A DNA stretch of 64,000 nucleotides from Sphingomonas sp. Leaf339 (GCF_001426195.1 NZ_LMRS01000023.1:186001-250000), one strand, 5' to 3'. Shown: positions 38,332 through 47,472, counted from the first letter of the stretch. The notes: generated by a model from the letters alone, not told the origin. Numbers and translations: made by a program.

Positions 38332-38955
38332 ATGAACGACATCAATGTTTCAGGCGCTGCGGTTTCGGTCGGCGGACGGCCGCTGGTGGTGGGGATCGGC
38401 GGGACGATCGGTGCGGTATCATCGACCGAGCGGGCGCTGTGCATCGCGCTGGAGGCGGCGGCGCAACAGGGTTTCGCGACCCGAATGTTCGGCGGGGCCG
38501 ACATGGCGCGGCTGCCGCTGTACGATCCGCGCGCGACGACGCGGACGCCGGACGAGCGCGCGTTCGTCGATGCGGTGCGGGGCGCGTCGGCGGTCATCAT
38601 CGCCAGTCCGGGGTATCACGGGTCCATTTCGGGGGTGGTGAAGAACGCTCTCGACCTGCTGGAGGAGACGGCGAAGGACGAGCGGCCGTATCTGGCGGAC
38701 ATGCCGGTGGGCCTGATCGCGACCGCCTATGGCTGGCAGGCGACGGGATCGACGATCGCGGCGCTGCGCTCGATCGTCCATGCGCTGCGCGGCTGGCCGA
38801 CGCCGTTTGCGGCGGCGATCAACACGCAGGTGACGCGGTTCGACGACGAGGGCGGGGCGAGCGATCCGGCGGTGGTCGAACAATTGCGGCTGATCGGCCG
38901 GCAGGTGGCGCGCTTCGCGCCGCTGGCGCGGGTGGCGACCGAATCAGGTCAGTGA
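38332..38955 (+). CDS. NADPH-dependent FMN reductase (NAD(P)H:quinone-type flavoprotein)
   Basis: The 207-residue protein has the flavodoxin-like fold of the FMN reductase family: LVVGIGGTIGAVSSTERAL (FMN phosphate loop), LPLYDPR, and ASPGYHGSISGVVKNALDLLEE, the family's SPxYxxxxxGxxKNALD signature. It should reduce FMN or quinones with NAD(P)H in the cytoplasm. The start is ATG 38332, with GAGGGA 5 bases before it; the upstream reading frame has no homology. Its stop overlaps the convergent CorA-family gene by 7 bases. Confidence 0.9.
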   Translation: MNDINVSGAAVSVGGRPLVVGIGGTIGAVSSTERALCIALEAAAQQGFATRMFGGADMARLPLYDPRATTRTPDERAFVDAVRGASAVIIASPGYHGSISGVVKNALDLLEETAKDERPYLADMPVGLIATAYGWQATGSTIAALRSIVHALRGWPTPFAAAINTQVTRFDDEGGASDPAVVEQLRLIGRQVARFAPLARVATESGQ

Positions 38956-39905
38956 GTAAACCAGTGGCGGCGGACGAAATATAGCACCACGCCGACCGCG
39001 ATCGTGGTGCAGACGCCCATGATCGCGTCGAACGCCCATGGTTCCTGCGCATAGGGCAGGTGGGCGACGTTCATGCCGTACAGGCCGGTGATGAAGGTCA
39101 GCGGCAGGAAGACCATCGCGACGATCGAGATGATGAGCGTGCGCCCGTCGATCTGTTCGGCGCGCAGATCGGACAGGGTCTCGTGCATCAGCGCGGACCG
39201 CTCGCGGATCGATTCCAGTTCCTCCGCCATGCGCGCGGCGCGATCGGCGGCGGCGGCGATGTGCAAGCGGTCGTCGTCGCCCAGCCAATCGCCAGGCAAG
39301 GCCGCCAGTTTCTCCAGCGCGCTGCGTTGTGGGCTGAGGAAGCGGCGATAGGCGATGGCGGCGACGCGGACCCGGCTGACGTTGCGGCGCAATTCGAACA
39401 CGCGGTTGGCGTCGAGTTGTTCCTCGCAATCGTCGAGCTGGTCGCCGAGATCGGCGACGTCGGGGTCGAGATCGGTGGTGATCGCGGTGGCGAAGCCGGT
39501 GATGAGGTCGCCGGGATCGCGGATGCGCCCCGCCGTCACCTCTTGCTTCACCGCGCCGACCGCGATCAGCGGCTTGCGGGTGACGGAGAAGACGCGGCCC
39601 TTGACCGCCCAGATGCGGACCGAGGCGAGGAGATCGGAACTGTCGGGTTCCTCCTTCGACCGGCCACGCAGGTTGAGGAAGGCGCCGTCGCCGAACGCCT
39701 CGCACCGGGGGCGCGTCTCGGTCGCGGTGAGGGCGTCGACGATATAGTCGTCGAGGCCGGCGGGGCCGCGTAGCCAGTCCTGCGTTTCCTGATCGATCTG
39801 GGCGAGGTGTATCCAGACCAGGTCGCAGCGGTCGGCCAGCGCCTCAGCCGGATCGATACGGCTGCCGTCACCGCCGGCGATGCGATAGCAATAGGCGTCC
39901 ATCAC
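38949..39905 (-). CDS. CorA/ZntB-family divalent cation transporter
   Basis: The 318-residue protein has a large soluble N-terminal domain and two C-terminal membrane helices with the signature YGMNV between them (residues near 281). The loop after GMN reads AHLPYAQEPW rather than the acidic MPE of CorA proper, which fits the ZntB branch (zinc or other divalent cation transport, cation:H+). The start ATG at 39905 overlaps the stop of the siroheme synthase-like gene (ATGA), so it is coupled to it; a second ATG follows directly. Confidence 0.88.
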   Translation of the reverse strand: MMDAYCYRIAGGDGSRIDPAEALADRCDLVWIHLAQIDQETQDWLRGPAGLDDYIVDALTATETRPRCEAFGDGAFLNLRGRSKEEPDSSDLLASVRIWAVKGRVFSVTRKPLIAVGAVKQEVTAGRIRDPGDLITGFATAITTDLDPDVADLGDQLDDCEEQLDANRVFELRRNVSRVRVAAIAYRRFLSPQRSALEKLAALPGDWLGDDDRLHIAAAADRAARMAEELESIRERSALMHETLSDLRAEQIDGRTLIISIVAMVFLPLTFITGLYGMNVAHLPYAQEPWAFDAIMGVCTTIAVGVVLYFVRRHWFTH

Positions 39906-40657
39906 GCCATCTCCAGCCAGACCGACAGGCCCGGTGCGTCGTGTGGCGGGCCGGCGATGCGGGCGGCGTCGGCGCGGGCGCGGTCGAGGATTGCGGGCGG
40001 CACGTCGGCGGCGTGAAAGACGCGGTCGGCGTTGGCGAGCAGGCGGGCCTGACGCAGCGTCAGGTCGTCCGGATCGGGGGAGGTGAGCGCGATGCGTTCC
40101 AGCCGGCTTGCGCCGGCGGCGGCGAGGGCGGCCATGACGTCGGCGTTCCGGTGATCGTCCAGTGGATCTAGCGGGCCGCCCGGGGCGAAGGCGGCGCCGA
40201 TGGCGCGGCGGCGTTCGCCACCGTCAGGGAAGCGATCGCGCATCGCGGTGCGGGCGGCGTGCATCGCATCGGCGAGACTGCCGAGCGAGGCGGGGAGCAG
40301 CGCCTCCAGCCGCTGGCGCAGCGCGGCGGCGAGGCCGGCGGAGACGCCGCCGGTGCCGATCGCGACCAGCACCGGATCGCGATCGACGATGGCGGGCAGG
40401 GTGAAGTCGCAATGATCGGGGCGGTCGACCGCATTGACGAGAATGCCGCGCCCCTTCAGCCGGGCGACGGCGGCCAGCGCCACGTCATCGTCATCGATCG
40501 CGACGATGGCGAGGGGGGCGGCGGTGTCCTCGCCACCGACGATCGCACCGGCACGTTCGAGCAGGCGGCGCTTGGCATCCGCCGATTCGCCCTCGCCCAG
40601 CAGGATCACGGGCCGCCCGGCCAGCCGCATGAACAGCGGCAGGCTGTGCAGGCTCAT
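39902..40657 (-). CDS. Siroheme synthase N-terminal-like protein with a SUMT-like stub
   Basis: The 251-residue protein resembles the precorrin-2 dehydrogenase/ferrochelatase half of CysG: LFMRLAGRPVILLGEGESADAKRRLL (Rossmann NAD site), then GGVSAGLAAALRQRLEALLP. The glycine pattern GEGES is degenerate against the usual GGG. Residues about 186-234 (SPDPDDLTLRQARLL, ADRVFH, PPAILDRARADAARI) look like the first 50 residues of uroporphyrinogen-III methyltransferase, but the LVGAGPG motif and the rest of that domain are missing. Full CysG has about 460 residues. It might complete siroheme with a separate SUMT encoded elsewhere. The gene overlaps lysA and the CorA gene by 4 bases each. Confidence 0.78.
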   Translation of the reverse strand: MSLHSLPLFMRLAGRPVILLGEGESADAKRRLLERAGAIVGGEDTAAPLAIVAIDDDDVALAAVARLKGRGILVNAVDRPDHCDFTLPAIVDRDPVLVAIGTGGVSAGLAAALRQRLEALLPASLGSLADAMHAARTAMRDRFPDGGERRRAIGAAFAPGGPLDPLDDHRNADVMAALAAAGASRLERIALTSPDPDDLTLRQARLLANADRVFHAADVPPAILDRARADAARIAGPPHDAPGLSVWLEMA

Positions 40658-41928
40658 CCCTGACGTGCCTCGTTCAGCCAGTCGGGCACGCGCTCGGCGG
40701 CGATCAGCGTTTCGGCGGCGACGCGATCGGCGACCACGGCGAACCGGTCGCCATCGACCAGCACCTCGGGCACCAGCGGCCGGCTGTTATAGGTGGAGGC
40801 CATCGTCGCGCCGTACGCGCCGGCGGTGCGGAACACCGCGAGGTCGCCCGACACGACATGGTCGATGTCGCGGCCCATCGCGAAGGTGTCACCGCTCTCG
40901 CACACCGGGCCGGCGATGTTGGCGGTCATCCGATCGCCGGTCGGCTGCACCGCGACGAAATCGTGATACGCATCGTACAGCGCCACGCGGGCGAGGTCGT
41001 TCATCGCGGCATCGACGATGACATAGGGGTGGACCACGCCGGGCTTCACCCAGATGACTTCGGTCAACAGCACGCCAGCGTTGCCAGCGATCACGCGGCC
41101 GGGTTCGAACATCAGTTCGGCGTCCCAATCGGCGGTGACGCGGGCGACCATCGCGCCGTAATCGGCCGGGCTGGGGGGCATGTCGCCCGCCTTGTACGGC
41201 ACGCCGAGCCCGCCGCCGAGATCGACATGGGAGATGGTGTGACCGGCGGCGCGCAGTTCGGCGACGAGTTCGCCAACGCGGGTGTACGCGGCCTCCAGCG
41301 GCGCAAGATCGAACAACTGGCTGCCGATATGGATCGCGATGCCGCGCAGGTTCAGGCCGGGCAGCGGCGCCAGCCGGTCGAACATCGCCGCCGCCTGATC
41401 GATCGGCACGCCGAACTTGTTTTCCTTGCGGCCGGTCGAGATCTTGGCGTGGGTGCCGGCATCGACATCCGGGTTGACGCGCAGGGTAGCGGGGGCGCGG
41501 ATGCCGCGTTTGGCGGCGAGGGCGGCGAGGACGACGCCTTCCTCCTCCAGTTCAAGATTGAACTGGCCGATGCCGGCGTCGAGCGCGGCGGCGAGTTCGG
41601 CCTTCGTCTTGCCGACGCCGGAAAAGACGATGTCGGCGGGCGGCATCCCGGCGGCGAGCGCGCGGCGCATCTCGCCGACCGAGACGACATCGGCGCCATA
41701 TCCCTCGTCGGCCAGCACGCGCAGGACGGCGAGGTTAGGATTGGCCTTGATCGCATAGGCCAGATGCTTGCGCGGTACGCCGGCGAGCCCGTCGCGGAAC
41801 ACGCGCGCGTGCCGACGCAGGGTCGCGGCAGAATAGATGTAGACGGGGGTGCCGACCGCCGCCGCGATGGCGGGGATGGCGACGTCTTCGACGTGCAGCA
41901 CGCCGTCCTTGTGGTCGAAATGATTCAT
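40654..41928 (-). CDS. lysA: Diaminopimelate decarboxylase LysA
   Basis: The 424-residue PLP enzyme catalyses the last step of lysine synthesis. It shows the alanine racemase-type barrel with the PLP Lys in HLAYAIKANPNLAVLRVL, the HIGSQLFDL block, the glycine-rich VDLGGGLGVPY, the phosphate-binding EPGRVIAGNAGVL, and the C-terminal active-site Cys in GPVCESGD. Length and motifs are standard. It is third in argH-lptM-lysA: its ATG shares a base with the lptM stop, and its stop overlaps the siroheme synthase-like start. Confidence 0.97.
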   Translation of the reverse strand: MNHFDHKDGVLHVEDVAIPAIAAAVGTPVYIYSAATLRRHARVFRDGLAGVPRKHLAYAIKANPNLAVLRVLADEGYGADVVSVGEMRRALAAGMPPADIVFSGVGKTKAELAAALDAGIGQFNLELEEEGVVLAALAAKRGIRAPATLRVNPDVDAGTHAKISTGRKENKFGVPIDQAAAMFDRLAPLPGLNLRGIAIHIGSQLFDLAPLEAAYTRVGELVAELRAAGHTISHVDLGGGLGVPYKAGDMPPSPADYGAMVARVTADWDAELMFEPGRVIAGNAGVLLTEVIWVKPGVVHPYVIVDAAMNDLARVALYDAYHDFVAVQPTGDRMTANIAGPVCESGDTFAMGRDIDHVVSGDLAVFRTAGAYGATMASTYNSRPLVPEVLVDGDRFAVVADRVAAETLIAAERVPDWLNEARQG

Positions 41929-42161
41929 CAGCGGGGCGGCAGATCGAATTCGTCGGAACGACGCTCTTCTGAACTGCGGAGCAGCTCGTCACTGCGCTGT
42001 GGCCGTTGCTGGGTAGTGGGGGTCAGCAATTGTTGCGGCGTCGGCGTGGCGCTCGCGCCGAGCGGGGCGACGGGCAGCGTGCCACCTTCGGGCGGCTTCA
42101 GGCCGGCGGCCGAGCCACAGCCGGCTAACAGCAGGGGGAGCAGAAGGAGGCTACCGCGCAT
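41928..42161 (-). CDS. lptM: Small lipoprotein of the LptM (YifL) type
   Basis: The 77-residue protein has a lipoprotein signal ([15 protein letters not shown], Cys15) and a Pro/Thr/Gln-rich, then charged tail with no domain. Size, lipobox followed by GSAAGLKPPEG, and position between argH and lysA fit LptM, which in E. coli binds LptD/E and helps the LPS translocon mature; the same gene order is common in proteobacteria. The name rests on context more than sequence. It overlaps argH and lysA by one base on each side (TGATG). Confidence 0.75.
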   Translation of the reverse strand: MRGSLLLLPLLLAGCGSAAGLKPPEGGTLPVAPLGASATPTPQQLLTPTTQQRPQRSDELLRSSEERRSDEFDLPPR

Positions 42162-43540
42162 CAGATATTCCTCGCTGCGCGGATCGCCGCGCGGACATTA
42201 GCGGGGGCGGTGCCGCCGAAGCTGGTGCGGCTGGCTACCGAGGCGTCGACCGACAGCACATCATAGACCGATGCGTCGATGCGCGCGTCGATCGCGGTGA
42301 GTTCGTCGAGCGACAGCGCGTCGAGACCGATGCCGAGGTCCTCGGCGCGCTTCACCGCGCGGCCGGTGACGTGATGCGCCTCGCGGAACGGCAACCCCGC
42401 CTCACGCACCAGCCAGTCGGCCAGATCGGTGGCGGTGGAGAAACCGGCTTCGGCGACCTGGCGCATCCGCGTCGTGCGGAACGTGGCGCTTTCCACCATG
42501 CCGGTCATCGCGGCGAGGCAGAGGCCGAGCAGGTCGTGCGCCTCGAACACCGGCGGCTTGTCGTCCTGCATGTCCTTGGAATAGGCGAGCGGCAGGCCCT
42601 TCATCGTCACCATCAGCGACGTCATGGCGCCCATGATCCGGCCAGCATGACCGCGCACCAGTTCGGCGGCGTCGGGATTGCGCTTCTGCGGCATGATCGA
42701 GCTGCCGGTCGACCATTGGTCGGACAGCGCGACGAAGCCGAACGGCTGCGACGCCCAGAGCACGAATTCCTCCGCCAGCCGCGACAGGTGCAACGCGCAC
42801 TGCGTGGCGGCGGTCAGGTAATCGAGCGCGAAATCACGGTCGCTGACGCCGTCGAGCGAATTGCGCGTCGGGCCGTCGAAGCCGAGTGCGGCGGCGGTCG
42901 CCTCGCGATCGATCGGGAAGCCGGTGCCCGCCAGCGCGGCGGAGCCGAGCGGACACCGGTTCAGGCGGGTGCGCGCATCGGCGAAACGGCTGACGTCGCG
43001 GGCGATCATCTCGTGATACGCCAACAGGTGATGGCCAAGCGTAACGGGCTGCGCGGATTGCAGGTGGGTGAAGCCGGGCATCACGCTGTCGGCATGTTCC
43101 TCCGCCCGGACCAGCAATGCGGTCTGGAAACCGGCGAGGGCGGCCAGCACCTGGTCGATCGCGTCGCGCACCCAGAGGCGGAAATCGGTCGCGACCTGAT
43201 CGTTGCGCGAGCGGGCGGTGTGCAGCCGGCCGGCGACCGGGCCGATCGCATCGGCCAGCCGGGCCTCGGTCAGCATGTGGATGTCCTCGAGCGCCAGATC
43301 GTCGGGGACGCCGTTCGCCTCGTAATCGGCGGCCACCCGGTCGAGCCCGGCGGCAATCGTCGCGGCGTCGGCCGGCGACACGATGTCGCGTGCGCCGAGC
43401 ATCGCGACATGGGCTTTCGACCCGGCAATATCCTGACGCCACATACGCTTGTCGAATGGCAGGGATGCGTTAATCTCACGCATCACCGCCGACGGGCCCT
43501 CTGCAAAGCGGCCGCCCCACATGGCATTGGAGGTTTTCAT
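42161..43540 (-). CDS. argH: Argininosuccinate lyase ArgH
   Basis: The 459-residue enzyme splits argininosuccinate to arginine and fumarate. It carries [21 protein letters not shown] at the N-terminus, [37 protein letters not shown] with the catalytic His, and the fumarase-superfamily signature [12 protein letters not shown]. The start at ATG 43540 gives the usual N-terminus; the open frame continues 82 codons further upstream but that part is antisense to tlpA and has no homology. Its ATG and the ATG of the divergent tlpA gene share the palindrome CATG. It is first in the argH-lptM-lysA run. Confidence 0.96.
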   Translation of the reverse strand: MKTSNAMWGGRFAEGPSAVMREINASLPFDKRMWRQDIAGSKAHVAMLGARDIVSPADAATIAAGLDRVAADYEANGVPDDLALEDIHMLTEARLADAIGPVAGRLHTARSRNDQVATDFRLWVRDAIDQVLAALAGFQTALLVRAEEHADSVMPGFTHLQSAQPVTLGHHLLAYHEMIARDVSRFADARTRLNRCPLGSAALAGTGFPIDREATAAALGFDGPTRNSLDGVSDRDFALDYLTAATQCALHLSRLAEEFVLWASQPFGFVALSDQWSTGSSIMPQKRNPDAAELVRGHAGRIMGAMTSLMVTMKGLPLAYSKDMQDDKPPVFEAHDLLGLCLAAMTGMVESATFRTTRMRQVAEAGFSTATDLADWLVREAGLPFREAHHVTGRAVKRAEDLGIGLDALSLDELTAIDARIDASVYDVLSVDASVASRTSFGGTAPANVRAAIRAARNI

Positions 43541-44153
43541 GCGTTCGTTGATCGTTCCGGTCCTGCTTGCAGGCCTGCTGGCCGCGTGCGGCGATAAGCC
43601 GTCAGGCGACGGGGGGCAAGGCAATGCCGCCGCATCCTCCAACTCTGCCGCGAACCCCGCCGATGCGGTCAGCGCGGACGAGGTCGCCCCGTCCGCGCCC
43701 GCCGGTGCCGCCGCGGGCGGATCGTTCGATCGCAGCCATGCCGGCGATGCGGCGCCGACGCTCGCCTTTCTCGATCCCGCAGGCAAAAGCGTGACGCTGG
43801 CCGATTATCGCGGCAAGCCCGTGCTGCTGAACCTATGGGCGACATGGTGCGGGCCGTGCGTGAAGGAACTGCCGACGCTGGACGCGCTGGCGACGCGCGA
43901 GGCGGGGCGATTGCATGTCGTGACGCTGAGCCAGGACATGGACCCGGCGAAGGTCGCGCCGTTCTTCGCGACGCGCAACTTCAAGACGCTGAAGGCCTAT
44001 ACCGATCCCAAGATGGCGTGGGTGCCGGCGGTGGCCAGCAACCTGCCGACCAGCATCCTGTACGATTCGACCGGGCATGAGGTGTTGCGCACGGTAGGCG
44101 ATCTCGACTGGACGGGCGAACTGGCGACCAAGGCGATCGCCGCCGTCAAGTAA
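43539..44153 (+). CDS. TlpA-like thioredoxin-fold lipoprotein
   Basis: The 204-residue protein has a lipoprotein signal ([17 protein letters not shown], Cys17), an Ala/Ser/Pro-rich linker to about residue 70, and a TlpA/ResA thioredoxin domain with the redox pair in WATWCGPC and the cis-Pro stretch NLPTSILYD. It should act as a membrane-anchored thiol-disulfide reductase in the periplasm, for example in cytochrome c maturation. GGAGG stands 6 bases before the ATG, inside the argH coding region of the other strand. Start codons of the two divergent genes overlap in CATG. Convergent with the acyltransferase gene 8 bases downstream. Confidence 0.92.
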   Translation: MRSLIVPVLLAGLLAACGDKPSGDGGQGNAAASSNSAANPADAVSADEVAPSAPAGAAAGGSFDRSHAGDAAPTLAFLDPAGKSVTLADYRGKPVLLNLWATWCGPCVKELPTLDALATREAGRLHVVTLSQDMDPAKVAPFFATRNFKTLKAYTDPKMAWVPAVASNLPTSILYDSTGHEVLRTVGDLDWTGELATKAIAAVK

Positions 44154-44160
44154 GGGGCGG

Positions 44161-45300
44161 TCAGGCCAGCGCGGCTTTGAGCGCCGGGGCCGGGCAGCGG
44201 GTTTTCGCCACCGGTTCCGGCGGCGGGCTGGTCGCGCGCCGACCGACGAAGATCAACATTTGCGGCGCGAGGCGGGCGCAGGCGATGGCGGCGGCGATGG
44301 GGATGGCGATGCCGAACGCCACCTTGGCGACCACCGCGATATGCGGCTCCGTGCCGAATCGGTGGAGCAGCAGCGCGCTCAACACCGAGGCGACCGGCAG
44401 ATGCCACAGGAAAATCGGCAGCGAATAAGCGCCGATGCGGCGCAGCACCGGGCTGGCGGGCATGCTGGTGCGGACCAGCGTGAAAGTGGCGACGCCGATC
44501 GTGGCGGCGACCAGCGAGGTCTTGGCCCATTCAGGACCGATACCGAGCAGCGACGCCTGATGCGCGGTCAGGCCGAACGCGCCGGCCGCATAGATTGCGA
44601 TCCGGTTGCGCCGGCGTTCCAGCAGGCCCGGTGACGCGCCGATCGCCGCGCCGACCAGGAAATGCGGCAACAGATACGCGGCCTTGGCGACCGACAGTTG
44701 CGCGATGCCGCTGAACACACCTGTCGCGGCGACGGCGAAGGCCATGCCGGCCACCATCCACAGGCGTTCGTTCGACGGCTGCAACCATTTGTCCATCGCC
44801 CACACCGCCAGCAGGATCATGGCCAGCGCCTGCAGATACCAGAGGTGCCAAGCGCCGAAGAGCAGGCCGTTCACGATCTCGAACGGGTGTCCCTTGTGCA
44901 GGCTGATCGTCCAGCAGACCAGCGTGCCGAGCAGGAACGGCGGCAACAGCCGGCCGGTGCGCTTGCTCCAGCCGTTAAAGGTCAGCGGCCGATGCCCGCG
45001 GCGCAGGCCATAGAGATAGCCGGTGATCGCGATGAACAGCGGCATCCGCACGAACGTCAGGCTTTGCGCCAGATAGGCCCAGGACGAATGGACCAGCGAT
45101 TCCGAACCGATGGCATGAAAGGCGACGACCATGATCGACGCGAGGCCCCGCGCCTCGTCGATCCGCATCGTGGCCAGCGTGCCGGCGTTGACGGGCAACC
45201 GGCGGGCGAGGCCGGCGGTGAACGTGGCAATGCCGGAGTACGCCGCCACGACGGACGATCCCGAATCGGCGAAGGTGGCGGGTGGGGCGGTGCGATCCAT
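44161..45300 (-). CDS. Membrane acyltransferase family protein (AT3/OpgC-like)
   Basis: The 379-residue integral membrane protein belongs to the acyltransferase 3 group: RIDEARGLASIMVVAFHA in the first helix (the R-x10-H pair of the active site), then LFIAITGYLYGLRRGHRPL with the family's GY.Y block, and about ten helices. These enzymes O-acylate sugars of the envelope or exopolysaccharides. The first 45 residues are polar and may not all be translated; ATG 45168 (MRIDEARGLAS) is a credible later start. The neighbours do not indicate the acceptor. Confidence 0.82.
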   Translation of the reverse strand: MDRTAPPATFADSGSSVVAAYSGIATFTAGLARRLPVNAGTLATMRIDEARGLASIMVVAFHAIGSESLVHSSWAYLAQSLTFVRMPLFIAITGYLYGLRRGHRPLTFNGWSKRTGRLLPPFLLGTLVCWTISLHKGHPFEIVNGLLFGAWHLWYLQALAMILLAVWAMDKWLQPSNERLWMVAGMAFAVAATGVFSGIAQLSVAKAAYLLPHFLVGAAIGASPGLLERRRNRIAIYAAGAFGLTAHQASLLGIGPEWAKTSLVAATIGVATFTLVRTSMPASPVLRRIGAYSLPIFLWHLPVASVLSALLLHRFGTEPHIAVVAKVAFGIAIPIAAAIACARLAPQMLIFVGRRATSPPPEPVAKTRCPAPALKAALA

Positions 45301-45445
45301 GCCCCGGTTATCCGCGACTATGGTTAAGACCGGTTTAAGGCTGTTTGCGGTGCAGCATTTTTTGCTCCTCGGTTAAGAGGGCGCTGATACGGCGATGTGG
45401 GATCGACCGATCTGCCTTGGCGTTCGACGCCGGCGGACCGAAAGC

Positions 45446-45519
45446 TGGATGCCCCGTGAGGATTCGAACCTCAATTAACGGAGTCAGAGTCCGTAGTCTT
45501 ACCTTTAGACGACGGGGCA
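45446..45519 (-). tRNA. tRNA-Gln (anticodon CTG)
   Basis: The minus strand reads TGCCCCGTCGTCTAAAGG and onward. The acceptor TGCCCCG pairs with CGGGGCA, the discriminator is T and CCA is encoded. The anticodon stem ACGGA/TCCGT encloses CTCTGAC with CTG at 34-36. The T-arm GAGGTTCGAATCCTC is canonical. The gene is 74 bases long including CCA. It reads CAG codons. Confidence 0.97.
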
Positions 45520-45658
45520 ACAGGCCGGCGCATCTAGGCGGGGTCGCGCGGCCTGTCAACGCTCGGCTTGTGGTGGGGGACGGGTATCGCTACGTTGATG
45601 CCAAGCACCGAGCGGGTCTGGCCCGCGACGGCAGAACATTAAAGAAAGTACCACGGCG

Positions 45659-46702
45659 ATGGGGGACGTTTCCACCCGACAGCCGTACCGGCAGGACCGT
45701 CCTGCCCGTCCGGCGCCGACCCGGCCGCCACGCGGTCGTTGGTCAGATGCGCAGGCCTATGCCGCGCTGGACCTTGGCACCAACAACTGCCGGCTGTTGA
45801 TCGCCCGGCCACAGGGCGCGAGCTTTGCGGTGGTCGATGCGTTCTCGCGGATCGTCCGGCTGGGCGAGGGCGTGGCAGCGAGCGGGCAGCTGAGCGATGC
45901 GGCGATCGAGCGCACGCTGGCGGCGCTGCGCGTCTGTGCGGACAAGCTGAAGCGGCGCAACGTCGTGCTGGCGCGTTCGGTGGCGACCGAGGCGTGCCGG
46001 CGCGCGACGAACGGCGCCGCGTTCATTGAACGGGCGCATGCGGAAACCGGCATCCGGCTGGACATCATCACCGCCGAGGAAGAGGCGCGGCTGGCGGTGC
46101 TGGGCTGTCACGCGCTGATCGAGCCGGGGAGCGACCCGGCGCTGGTGTTCGATATCGGCGGCGGATCCACCGAACTGGTGCTGGTCGACACCGCCGGGCC
46201 GCAACCGCGCGTGCTCGACTGGCATTCGGCGCCGTGGGGCGTCGTGTCGCTGACCGAGAGCGTGGCCGGCAGCGGGGACGGGGGGGCCGCATCGCTGGCC
46301 GATGTCTATGCGCGGATGCGGGCGCTGGCGGCGGAGAGCATGGCGGGGTTCGCAGCGCGGCTGCCACGGGTCGATCGGCCGCGATTGCTGGGGACCAGCG
46401 GCACGGTGACGACGCTGGGCAGCGTGCATCTGGGGCTGAGCCATTACGACCGGTCGATGGTCGACGGCCTGATCGCGCCGACATCGGCGATGCGCGATAT
46501 CAGCCGATCCTTGTCGGGCAAATCGATCGCGCAGCGTGCGCAGGTCGCGTGTATCGGCGCGGAGCGGGCCGATCTGGTGGTGGCGGGCTGTGCGATTCTG
46601 GAAACGATCATGGACTTGTGGCCTGCCGAACGGCTCGGCATCGCCGATCGCGGTATTCGCGAGGGCATATTACGCCGGTTGATGGGTGAGAACAGACTGT
46701 GA
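45659..46702 (+). CDS. Ppx/GppA phosphatase family protein
   Basis: The 347-residue protein has a polar Arg/Pro-rich start (residues 1-32) and the sugar kinase/actin-like fold of exopolyphosphatase/guanosine pentaphosphate phosphatase: ALDLGTNNCRLLIARP (phosphate 1), TAEEEARLAVLGC, and LVFDIGGGSTELVLVD (phosphate 2, with the catalytic Glu). At about 350 residues it is of the short form, without the C-terminal helical (HD-like) domains of E. coli Ppx. It would cut polyphosphate or pppGpp. The stop overlaps the rlmE start (GTGA); this pairing is usual in Alphaproteobacteria. Confidence 0.92.
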   Translation: MGDVSTRQPYRQDRPARPAPTRPPRGRWSDAQAYAALDLGTNNCRLLIARPQGASFAVVDAFSRIVRLGEGVAASGQLSDAAIERTLAALRVCADKLKRRNVVLARSVATEACRRATNGAAFIERAHAETGIRLDIITAEEEARLAVLGCHALIEPGSDPALVFDIGGGSTELVLVDTAGPQPRVLDWHSAPWGVVSLTESVAGSGDGGAASLADVYARMRALAAESMAGFAARLPRVDRPRLLGTSGTVTTLGSVHLGLSHYDRSMVDGLIAPTSAMRDISRSLSGKSIAQRAQVACIGAERADLVVAGCAILETIMDLWPAERLGIADRGIREGILRRLMGENRL

Positions 46703-47397
46703 GCAGGGGTGGATCGGGCGGCCGGACACGGGTGAAGACGGCGCGTGGCCGGACCGCGGCGTCGCAGCGCTGGCTGGAGCGGCAGTTGAACGACCCGTAT
46801 GTCCGCCGGGCCAAGGCGGAGGGCTATCGCAGCCGGGCGGCGTACAAGCTGATCGAACTGGACGAGCGATTCGGCCTGTTGAAGGGCGTGCGCCGCGTAC
46901 TGGATCTGGGCATCGCGCCGGGCGGCTGGTCGCAGGTGGTGCGGCGGCAGGTGCCGGCGGCGAGCATCGTCGGGATCGACCTGTTGCCGGTCGATCCGAT
47001 CGACGGCGTGACGATCATGCAGCTGGATTTCATGGACGACAGCGCGCCGCGCCTGCTGGAAGAGGCGCTGGGCGGGCAGGCGGATCTGGTGCTGTCGGAC
47101 ATGGCGGCGAACACCGTCGGGCATCCGCAGACCGACCATCTGCGCACGATGGGGCTGGTCGAGGCGGGGGTGGATTTCGCCTGCGACATCTTGCGGCCGG
47201 GTGGGGCGTTCGTCGCCAAGGTGCTGGCGGGCGGGGCGGACAATGATCTGGTCGCGACCCTGAAGCGCAATTTCACTGCGGTGAAGCATGCCAAGCCGCC
47301 GGCGAGCCGCAAGGATTCGTCCGAATGGTATGTGATCGCGCAGGGGTTCAAGGGGCGGGTGGCGACGCCGGATGCGGGGGCGGACGACGAGGCATAA
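46699..47397 (+). CDS. rlmE: 23S rRNA (uridine-2552-2'-O)-methyltransferase RlmE (FtsJ)
   Basis: The 232-residue enzyme methylates the ribose of U2552 in the large-subunit A-loop. It shows SRAAYKLIELDERF (catalytic Lys), the AdoMet-binding VLDLGIAPGGWSQVV, LDFMDD, LVLSDMAAN (catalytic Asp), GGAFVAKVL (Lys) and SSEWYVIAQGF (Glu), so the K-D-K-E tetrad is complete. A basic N-terminal extension of about 25 residues precedes the fold, as in alphaproteobacterial members. GTG at 46699 overlaps the ppx/gppA stop. A strong terminator follows. Confidence 0.96.
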   Translation: MSRGGSGGRTRVKTARGRTAASQRWLERQLNDPYVRRAKAEGYRSRAAYKLIELDERFGLLKGVRRVLDLGIAPGGWSQVVRRQVPAASIVGIDLLPVDPIDGVTIMQLDFMDDSAPRLLEEALGGQADLVLSDMAANTVGHPQTDHLRTMGLVEAGVDFACDILRPGGAFVAKVLAGGADNDLVATLKRNFTAVKHAKPPASRKDSSEWYVIAQGFKGRVATPDAGADDEA

Positions 47398-47436
47398 AGC
47401 GCCCTCACCCTCCCGTCGGGAGAGTAAATGACAAAC

Positions 47437-47472
47437 GAAAAGAGCCGCGACGTCGCCGTCGCGGCTCTTTTT
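47437..47472. terminator. Bidirectional intrinsic terminator between rlmE and rpoZ
   Basis: AAAAGAGCCGCGAC-gtcgcc-GTCGCGGCTCTTTTT: a GC-rich stem with A- and T-runs on the two sides, so it can stop rlmE transcription rightward and rpoZ transcription leftward. Confidence 0.9.

Noticed and set aside
40858..42201. A 447-codon plus-strand frame across lysA and lptM
   Set aside because: Runs across two real minus-strand genes and has the low-complexity make-up of a shadow frame.
42371..43597. A 408-codon plus-strand frame opposite argH
   Set aside because: Antisense of argH; composition and lack of motifs mark it as a shadow.
43541..43786. An 82-residue N-terminal extension of argH
   Set aside because: The open frame continues, but the residues are Ala/Pro/Ser-rich without homology and antisense to the tlpA signal peptide and linker.
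45335..45559. A 74-codon minus-strand frame across the tRNA-Gln gene
   Set aside because: It overlaps the whole tRNA and shows no protein features.
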